A stretch of DNA of 7,591 nt, from assembly GCA_031260095.1 (NCBI GenBank), contig JAIRKN010000180.1, positions 1 to 7,591 of the forward strand, in the 5' to 3' direction. The notes beneath the pieces are model-generated. The model saw only the letters and a list, made by a program, of their open reading frames with translations. It was not told where the DNA came from and made no database searches. This DNA is from Tannerella sp. GTDB taxonomy: Bacteria > Bacteroidota > Bacteroidia > Bacteroidales > Tannerellaceae. Of the stretch, positions 1 through 4,543 are shown piece after piece (position 1 is the stretch's first letter; every line of letters begins with the position of its first letter). A program made the position numbers and the translations under genes.

Positions 1-204
1 GTTTGTGCCGTATTGCTGCATTTTCTGGGTATTTCGTTTAAAATTCCGGAGTTAGAGCCGCATACATGGTCATTCCCCCGTCCCAATCTGGATATATTCC
101 GATCCCATTCTTTTGTGATGAGTGTTTATATTGGTGCATTGGCTTTGTTCCTTTTGATTGTGGATTCGACGATCCGCCGCCATATAGAAAAGAAACACAA
201 ATAA
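1..204 (+). CDS. C-terminal end of an unrecognised membrane protein (partial)
   Basis: The frame is open from the first base of the window, so the gene starts outside it and 67 residues are visible before TAA at 202-204. The piece begins with the end of a hydrophobic helix (VCAVLLHFLG), then has a polar, proline- and aromatic-rich loop of about 25 residues, then a second hydrophobic helix around residues 39-54 (VYIGALALFLLIV). It ends in a short basic tail rich in Arg, His and Lys, which by the positive-inside rule puts the C-terminus in the cytoplasm. I do not recognise the family from this fragment and propose no function. It shares the direction of the next operon but is separated from it by 387 bp and a strong promoter, so it is probably a separate transcription unit. 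Confidence 0.75.
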   Translation, partial: VCAVLLHFLGISFKIPELEPHTWSFPRPNLDIFRSHSFVMSVYIGALALFLLIVDSTIRRHIEKKHK

Positions 205-310
205 AATTTACTGCAGGCAAAAAAACAGTAAAAGTTCTCAACTTCTTTACGGTTATGCTTATTCCATCAAAACGATACTGCCGCAGTGTAAATTTGTGAT
301 ATTATTCTAC

Positions 311-345
311 CGGATCGCTTTCCTCTTCGGGTTCGCAATGACAAC
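311..345. repeat. Possible degenerate copy of a dispersed GATTGCTTC...CGCAATGAC-type repeat
   Basis: The stretch starts CGGATCGCTTTCC and ends GGTTCGCAATGACAACG. It resembles the short interspersed repeat family seen in many bacterial genomes, whose copies read roughly GATTGCTTC, a GC-rich middle, then CGCAATGAC. The likeness is from memory of that pattern, and only one copy is visible here, so the repeat status is an inference. Confidence 0.3.
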
Positions 346-452
346 GATTTCAGGCTTTTGATATACCTCCGGATGGGGATGGCAAAAAACGGAGTACAAA
401 TAATTTGTTTTCATGTCTGAAAGTTTTAGTTGTTTTTCAATGAAAATGTAAA

Positions 453-480
453 GCTTATAGACTTACGACTTACAACTTAT
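453..480. repeat. Short imperfect CTTA repeat with 7-8 bp period
   Basis: CTTA occurs at 454-457, 462-465, 469-472 and 476-479. The middle units are two identical heptamers, GACTTAC at 460-466 and 467-473, followed by AACTTAT at 474-480. It lies about 50 bp upstream of the -33 element of the operon promoter. It may be a slipped-strand repeat or a binding site; nothing in the sequence decides this. Confidence 0.45.
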
Positions 481-526
481 TGACTAAATTGGTATACTTT
501 TTTCGGATAAAAATCTGCGGTTAAAC

Positions 527-558
527 TTTGTATATACAATATTAATGTTGTAATTTTG
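527..558 (+). promoter_or_regulatory. Bacteroidetes-type promoter of the sigma-54 activator-lptE-secG operon
   Basis: A TTTG at 527-530 (the -33 element) is followed after exactly 20 bp by TAATTTTG at 551-558, a full match to the -7 consensus TAnnTTTG used by the primary sigma factor of Bacteroidetes. The start of transcription would be about 564-566, giving a leader of roughly 27 nt before the ATG at 592. No Shine-Dalgarno sequence precedes that ATG, as is usual in this phylum. It is not a -24/-12 (GG...GC) sigma-54 promoter. Confidence 0.72.
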
Positions 559-591
559 TCAGACGAACTGAAATATTAGCAGTTATACGAT

Positions 592-1782
592 ATGATAATT
601 AATGATATACAACAGGTAAAGCAGCGTTTTGGGATTATTGGTAATAATGCGGAGCTGAATCGTGCTATTGATGTGGCCTTGCAGGTTGCTCCTACGGATT
701 TGTCTGTGTTGATAACCGGTGAGAGCGGGGTTGGAAAAGAAGCTTTTCCACAGATTATACATCAGAATAGTCCGCGTAAACATGCACAATATATTGCCGT
801 GAACTGTGGCGCCATACCGGAAGGTACGATTGATTCCGAATTGTTCGGTCATGAGAAAGGCTCGTTTACGGATGCCAAGGATTTGCGGAAAGGTTATTTT
901 GAAGTGGCGGACGGCGGGACGATCTTTCTGGATGAAGTAGGAGAATTGCCTTTATCTACCCAGGTCCGTCTTTTGCGTGTACTCGAATCCGGCGAATTTA
1001 TGAAAGTCGGCTCTTCGAAAGTACAGAAAACAAATGTGAGAATTGTTGCTGCAACCAATGTAAATCTTGTGGAGGCCGTTTCGCAGCATAAATTCCGTGA
1101 AGATCTCTATTATCGTTTGAATACGGTCCCTATACGTATCCCTCCGTTAAGGGAACGTCATGAGGATGCTTTGTTGCTTTTCCGTAAGTTTGCCAGTGAT
1201 TGCGCCGACAAATACCGTATGCCGGCGATCCACCTGGATGAAGGTGCACGGGAGTTGTTATTATCCTACCGCTGGCCGGGAAATGTCCGTGAACTTAAAA
1301 ATATAGTGGAACGTATATCGGTGATAGAGGAAAACCGTGAGATCACAGCCGATGTGCTGAAAATGCATCTCCCTAATATCTCTATGGAAAAATTACCGGT
1401 ACTGGCCTCTTATCATGCGGATGATAAAAAGATTTTTAATAGTGAACGGGAAATCTTGTATCAGGTTCTTTTTGATATGAAGAAAGATGTCAATGAGTTG
1501 AAAAAGCTGGTGCACGATATTATGAATGAGAATGTAACGATGAATACGGTTGAGAATAAGAATATTTATTCTCCGGCAACAGCATCTCCACCTCCGATAC
1601 GTCATTCGTCCATACAGGATGCTGAAACGGTAGAAGAAACGCTCTCTCTTGAGGATGTGGAAAAGGAAATGATCAGGAAAGCATTGGACCGGCATAACGG
1701 ACGCCGTAAAAATGCAGCATCTGATTTGCAGATATCAGAACGTACATTGTATCGGAAAATTAAAGAATACGGATTGGAATGA
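592..1782 (+). CDS. Sigma-54 interaction (AAA+) transcriptional activator with Fis-type DNA-binding domain
   Basis: This 396-residue protein is a bacterial enhancer-binding protein, which uses ATP to open RNA polymerase-sigma-54 promoters. Visible in order: AAA+ domain from about residue 14 with Walker A GESGVGKE (43-50), the sigma-54 contact loop GSFTDA (90-95), Walker B GGTIFLDE (108-115), sensor I IVAATN (151-156), arginine-finger segment FREDLYYR (168-175) and sensor II WPGNVREL (228-235). A linker with a probable helix (284-313) and a PPP-containing flexible part follows. A Fis-like helix-turn-helix occupies about 351-396 (AASDLQISERTLYRKI). There is no N-terminal receiver, PAS or GAF domain, so ATPase activity is probably controlled by level or by a partner. 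The contact loop differs from the usual GAFTGA in two places. The gene starts the operon and overlaps the lptE gene by ATGA; its targets are unknown. Confidence 0.93.
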   Translation: MIINDIQQVKQRFGIIGNNAELNRAIDVALQVAPTDLSVLITGESGVGKEAFPQIIHQNSPRKHAQYIAVNCGAIPEGTIDSELFGHEKGSFTDAKDLRKGYFEVADGGTIFLDEVGELPLSTQVRLLRVLESGEFMKVGSSKVQKTNVRIVAATNVNLVEAVSQHKFREDLYYRLNTVPIRIPPLRERHEDALLLFRKFASDCADKYRMPAIHLDEGARELLLSYRWPGNVRELKNIVERISVIEENREITADVLKMHLPNISMEKLPVLASYHADDKKIFNSEREILYQVLFDMKKDVNELKKLVHDIMNENVTMNTVENKNIYSPATASPPPIRHSSIQDAETVEETLSLEDVEKEMIRKALDRHNGRRKNAASDLQISERTLYRKIKEYGLE

Positions 1783-2300
1783 ATAGTGTATTGAAGTTTA
1801 ATAAATTCATATTTATATTATTGACCGGTTGGTACTTTTTGTCTTGCTCGGTATCTTATAAGTTTAACGGGGCGTCCATTGATTATTCAAAAGTTTCAAG
1901 CATTTCTATTAAGGATTTTCCTAATATCGCTCCGTTGGTTTATACTCCCCTGTCGCAGGTCTTTACAGAATCATTGAAAGATAAGTATACCCGTCAGACC
2001 AAACTACAGATTCTTCGTGATGGCGGAGATCTGGATCTGGAGGGAGAGATCACCGGCTATAATTTTACGTCCGAAGCCGTAAAAGCGGATGACTATGCCT
2101 CCCAAACACGTATGACGATTACTGTACGGGTGAGATATACAAATAATTCGGAACCGGAAAAAGATTTTGAGCAGTCTTTTTCAGCCTATCAGACTTTCAG
2201 TAACGAAAGTACTATTGACCAGGTACAGGATGCTTTAGGAAAGTTGATCATAGAGGAGATCGTAGACCAGATTTATAATGCGACAGTTGCAGATTGGTAA
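1779..2300 (+). CDS. lptE: LPS-assembly lipoprotein LptE (Bacteroidetes type)
   Basis: This 173-residue lipoprotein matches the Bacteroidetes LptE family, the outer-membrane partner that plugs the LptD barrel and helps place lipopolysaccharide in the outer leaflet. The N-terminus is a type II signal peptide: a lysine-containing start, a hydrophobic stretch (IFILLTGWYF) and a lipobox ending in Cys23 (FLSC). Residues after the Cys are SVSYKF, without the acidic run that marks surface-exposed lipoproteins in this phylum, which agrees with a periplasm-facing protein. Family-like segments are YKFNGASIDYSKV near 27-39, a PLSQVFTESLKDKY segment, the GEITGYNF strand and the terminal NATVADW. The ATG sits inside the stop of the activator gene (ATGA), suggesting translational coupling. 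The F at the -3 lipobox position is slightly unusual. Assignment rests on remembered family features, not a search. Confidence 0.85.
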   Translation: MNSVLKFNKFIFILLTGWYFLSCSVSYKFNGASIDYSKVSSISIKDFPNIAPLVYTPLSQVFTESLKDKYTRQTKLQILRDGGDLDLEGEITGYNFTSEAVKADDYASQTRMTITVRVRYTNNSEPEKDFEQSFSAYQTFSNESTIDQVQDALGKLIIEEIVDQIYNATVADW

Positions 2301-2303
2301 GTT

Positions 2304-3098
2304 ATGACAAGCGCAGAAATATATCAATGGATGGCTGATCCGTCCTTGCTCACGAAATCGTCGTTGCTGGAGTTAAAGCAGATGGTGGATGAGTTTCCGT
2401 ATTTTCATGCGGTAAGAATGTTGTATTTGAAAAATCTGGCGGTACTGGATGATGTGCGTTTAGGTAAGGAGTTGAAGAAAATGGCTGTTTTTATTCCTGA
2501 CCGGAGGCAGCTATTCACGCTTATCGACGATTTTAATAAAAGCAAACATGGGGAGGGTGTTATTAAGCAGAAAAAAAGTGTTGTAGAAGAAGAACAGACC
2601 GGTGAAAAGCTTCATTTTATGGACAAAATATTATCGCCGGAAAAACCAACGGGAAAAGACGGCGATAATGGACAACCGGTTAAAAAGATTTCCTCGCCGG
2701 TTCTTTCGCCACCCCCCGCATCCGATTATGTGAACTGGCTGGAGGCGAATGCGGATGATCTGCCGGTAGAGGATGGGACGAAAAATCGTTTGAAACATCA
2801 GGAATTGATTGATACGTTTATTGAAAATGAAAATAAACAACGTGGAAATCGTTTGAACTTTGTAACCGAGAAAAAGTCGGGAGAAAATGAGCAAGTAACG
2901 GAATCTGATGCTTTTGATAAAATCGCTCTTGATGACTCCTATTTTACTGAAACACTGGCTCGTGTGTATGTCAATCAGAAGCGATATGACAAAGCTTTGG
3001 AAATTATTCGCGTTTTAAGTTTGAAATATCCGAAAAAAAATATTTACTTTGCAGACCAAATTCGATATTTGGAGAAAATTATTAACATAAAAAGATAA
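2304..3098 (+). CDS. TPR-like protein of unknown function between lptE and secG
   Basis: The 264-residue product has no signal peptide or membrane segment and should be cytoplasmic. Residues 1-75 look like a compact helical domain (EIYQWMADPSLLTKSSLLELKQ... then HAVRMLYLKNL). Residues about 78-205 form a charged, low-complexity linker rich in Lys, Glu, Ser and Pro, with PPP at 136-138 and a WLEANADDLP patch. Residues 212-261 form a helix pair resembling one tetratricopeptide repeat (LARVYVNQKRYDKALEIIRVLSLKYP), followed by a last helix and a basic tail. It starts 3 bp after lptE and ends 4 bp before secG, so it is cotranscribed with both. I recall the same kind of gene at this place in other Bacteroidales, but its role is unknown; a scaffold for protein contacts is a reasonable guess from the TPR-like end. 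Confidence 0.85.
   Translation: MTSAEIYQWMADPSLLTKSSLLELKQMVDEFPYFHAVRMLYLKNLAVLDDVRLGKELKKMAVFIPDRRQLFTLIDDFNKSKHGEGVIKQKKSVVEEEQTGEKLHFMDKILSPEKPTGKDGDNGQPVKKISSPVLSPPPASDYVNWLEANADDLPVEDGTKNRLKHQELIDTFIENENKQRGNRLNFVTEKKSGENEQVTESDAFDKIALDDSYFTETLARVYVNQKRYDKALEIIRVLSLKYPKKNIYFADQIRYLEKIINIKR
3020..3051 (+). promoter_or_regulatory. Possible internal promoter for secG
   Basis: Inside the end of the TPR-like gene, TTTG at 3020-3023 is followed after 20 bp by TTACTTTG at 3044-3051, one mismatch from TAnnTTTG. The spacer is AT-rich with an eight-A run. Transcription would start near 3058, leaving a leader of about 45 nt before the secG ATG at 3103. Such a site would let secG be expressed independently of the activator gene. 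AT-rich coding sequence can give this pattern by chance. Confidence 0.38.
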
Positions 3099-3102
3099 AG
3101 AA

Positions 3103-3486
3103 ATGTACGTTTTTATTTCAATTTTGATCCTTATTTGTTCTGTTTTTTTAGTACTGATCGTCTTGATTCAAAATTCTAAAGGAGGGGGGCTGGCGGCCGG
3201 ATTCTCTTCTTCAAACCAGGTGTTGGGTGTTCGTAAGACAACCGATTTCTTAGAAAAAGCAACCTGGACGCTATTCGGATTACTTATTTTTTTCTGTATA
3301 ATTATAACATCTTTTATCCCGCGTAATAAATCCGTGTCGAATAATTCGGATGTTATCGAAAATGTAAGTGCGCCTGTTAATACATCTGTTCCCGAATTTG
3401 GAACAGCGCAGCCCGAAGCTGAGCCTTCCGGTGCAATGGCTCCCTCGCAAACATCTTCGGAACAGCAGGATCTTCCGGTCGAATAA
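3103..3486 (+). CDS. secG: Preprotein translocase subunit SecG
   Basis: SecG is the small accessory subunit of the SecYEG channel in the inner membrane and supports SecA-driven protein export. The 127-residue protein shows the family plan: first membrane helix at about 2-22, a conserved cytoplasmic loop QNSKGGGLAAGF then SSNQVLGVRKTTDFLEKATW (23-55), and second helix at about 56-73 ending in IPRNK. The remaining 50 or so residues form a hydrophilic tail rich in Ser, Pro, Glu and Gln, expected on the periplasmic side. Tails like this are common in Bacteroidetes SecG and vary in sequence, so the body of the protein is well identified even though its length exceeds that of E. coli SecG only slightly. 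It is the last gene of the operon and is followed after 22 bp by a strong terminator. Confidence 0.95.
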   Translation: MYVFISILILICSVFLVLIVLIQNSKGGGLAAGFSSSNQVLGVRKTTDFLEKATWTLFGLLIFFCIIITSFIPRNKSVSNNSDVIENVSAPVNTSVPEFGTAQPEAEPSGAMAPSQTSSEQQDLPVE

Positions 3487-3508
3487 AGTATATTTTTTCG
3501 GAATAGTA

Positions 3509-3559
3509 AAAAAGGGGATTGGAAATTGCTTAAAATAAGCAATTTCCAATCCCCTTTTT
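3509..3559 (+). terminator. Intrinsic terminator of the secG operon (perfect 24-bp stem)
   Basis: The arms 3509-3532 and 3536-3559 are perfectly complementary over 24 bp with a 3-nt AAA loop. The left arm begins with five A, the right arm ends with five T after CCCC. This lies just past the secG stop. Because A and T runs flank both sides, it can also act on minus-strand transcripts that read through the yebC end. Confidence 0.9.
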
Positions 3560-3598
3560 ATAATGTTAAAAATCAGATTATGTCCTTGAAAACGATAC

Positions 3599-3612
3599 TT
3601 TTTGTACAAAAA
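3599..3612. promoter_or_regulatory. Perfect 14-bp palindrome TTTTTGTACAAAAA
   Basis: The site is fully self-complementary and lies in the convergent intergenic space between the secG terminator and the yebC end. Palindromes of this kind can be dimer-binding sites, but no start of a gene is close by, so a role is only a guess. The AT-rich arms raise the chance of accidental occurrence. Confidence 0.25.
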
Positions 3613-3669
3613 CAAGCGGAATTGGTTAAATACAGGTCTTCTTATGAAGAGGATTATGGCTGATTACTA

Positions 3670-3779
3670 TATATTTGCACCATTCGATGTAATACTTCTT
3701 CATGTTATTAGTTCTTTTAAGGTAAAAGGTTTATTGATGGTTAATGAGGGAAGTCCCGGATCACGTCCGGGACTTTTCC
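3670..3779 (+). ncRNA. Candidate small RNA or short transcript between secG and yebC
   Basis: TATATTTG at 3670-3677 is a full match to the -7 consensus TAnnTTTG, though no good TTTG lies about 20 bp upstream. About 75 bp beyond it is a GC-rich hairpin (3751-3775) whose plus-strand side is followed by TTTT and then TTTTT, the better terminator direction. A transcript would run from about 3684 to about 3779, roughly 95 nt. It matches no RNA family I recognise. A seven-codon frame (MLLVLLR) near 3700 is too short to rely on. Only promoter-like and terminator-like signals support this call. Confidence 0.25.
3751..3775. terminator. Hairpin terminator at the end of pheT-yebC (10-bp stem)
   Basis: AAGTCCCGGA (3751-3760) pairs perfectly with TCCGGGACTT (3766-3775) around the 5-nt loop TCACG. 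It begins 8 bp beyond the yebC stop on the minus strand, the normal place for an operon terminator. The run following it on the minus strand is only CUUCCCUCAUU, while on the plus strand it is CUUUUCC then UUUUU, so it may work better against plus-strand transcripts or in both directions. Confidence 0.7.
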
Positions 3780-3783
3780 ATTT

Positions 3784-4515
3784 TTATTCGGTAGAACCGT
3801 CTTCTTCTTTCATATTATGGAAAACATTTTGCACATCATCGTCCTCCTCTATTTTTTCGATTAATTTTTCGATAACTTCGCGTTGTTCCGGCGTGACGTC
3901 TTTTACGTCATTCGGTATGCGGACAAATTCGCTGGAAGTGATCTCGAATTCATGATCCTCAAGATATTTCTGGATCGCTGAATTTTGTGCAAAATCCCCG
4001 TACAGGATGATTTCGCCTTCATCTTCTTCCATTTCATCCACTCCGTAATCAATCAGTTCCAGTTCCAGTTCTTCCGGTGACAGATCCTCTTTTTTAGTGA
4101 TGTGAAAAACGCATTTGTGGTCGAACAAAAATTCCAGGGAGCCGGAGGTGCCGAGCGAGCCGCCGTGTTTGTTGAAATAACTGCGTACATTAGCGACTGT
4201 TCGTGTGGTATTGTCGGTTGCTGTTTCCACAAAAATAGCAATGCCATAAGGCCCGTATCCTTCGTAATTCATTTCCTTATAATCTGTGAAATCTTTCGAC
4301 GTTGCTTTTTTGATAGCGCGTTCCACATTTTCTTTCGGCATGTTTTCTTTTTTTGCCGTCTGCATCAATACGCGCAGGCGTGGATTTGTTTCGGGGTCGG
4401 CTCCGCCGGATTTGGCTGCAATCGTTATTTCTTTTCCTAATTTGGTAAAAACACGGGCCATATTGCCCCAACGTTTCATTTTTCTTGCCTTTCTGTATTC
4501 AAACGCTCTTCCCAT
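3784..4515 (-). CDS. yebC: YebC/TACO1-family protein
   Basis: The 243-residue protein is a full-length member of the YebC/PmpR (TACO1) family. The family was long annotated as transcriptional regulators; more recent work on bacterial and mitochondrial members points to binding the ribosome and easing stalls, notably at proline-rich stretches. Visible features: basic N-terminus GRAFEYRKARKMKRWGNMARVFTKL with the GKEITIAAKSGG segment (27-38), PRLR and NMPKENVERAIKKA (45-71), and the family signature YGPYGIAIFVETATDNTTRT with VRSYFNKHGGSLGTSGS (89-126). The C-terminal third is acidic (EDEGEIILYGDF, then EKIEEDDDVQNVFHNM). It starts 28 bp after pheT and is presumably cotranscribed with it. The start at 4515 gives the usual family N-terminus, MG(R/H).F..RK. 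Precise function in this organism is not shown by sequence. Confidence 0.95.
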   Translation of the reverse strand: MGRAFEYRKARKMKRWGNMARVFTKLGKEITIAAKSGGADPETNPRLRVLMQTAKKENMPKENVERAIKKATSKDFTDYKEMNYEGYGPYGIAIFVETATDNTTRTVANVRSYFNKHGGSLGTSGSLEFLFDHKCVFHITKKEDLSPEELELELIDYGVDEMEEDEGEIILYGDFAQNSAIQKYLEDHEFEITSSEFVRIPNDVKDVTPEQREVIEKLIEKIEEDDDVQNVFHNMKEEDGSTE

Positions 4516-4543
4516 ACTATGATTTGTGTTTGTAAGTTTAAAA

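Larger units (their letters stand above)
205..591. other. Intergenic region without a gene (387 bp)
   Basis: No convincing coding frame is present on either strand. Just after the upstream stop there is a weak inverted repeat (TTTACTG at 207-213 with CAGTAAA at 226-232), not followed by a T run, so it is a poor terminator candidate. The region then holds a repeat-like stretch (311-345), a CTTA heptad repeat (454-479) and the promoter of the downstream operon (527-558). The rest is AT-rich and unremarkable. Confidence 0.7.

Noticed and set aside
66..299. Plus-strand 77-codon open frame overlapping the first gene
   Set aside because: It lies in another frame over the membrane protein end and runs into intergenic sequence; the composition is not protein-like and frame 1 shows a clear helix and basic tail.
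205..591. Search for tRNA, riboswitch or CRISPR in the intergenic spaces
   Set aside because: No cloverleaf, conserved riboswitch core or spaced direct repeats are visible in this region, in 3560-3783 or in 7010-7181.
583..852. Minus-strand 89-codon open frame over the activator start and its leader
   Set aside because: It is antisense to the conserved AAA+ domain, including Walker A, and resembles no protein.
3168..3542. Minus-strand 124-codon open frame over secG
   Set aside because: It is antisense to the conserved SecG body and begins within the terminator stem, so it is a shadow.
3602..3955. Plus-strand 117-codon open frame into the yebC end
   Set aside because: It crosses the hairpin at 3751-3775 and then runs antisense to yebC, with serine-rich meaningless sequence.
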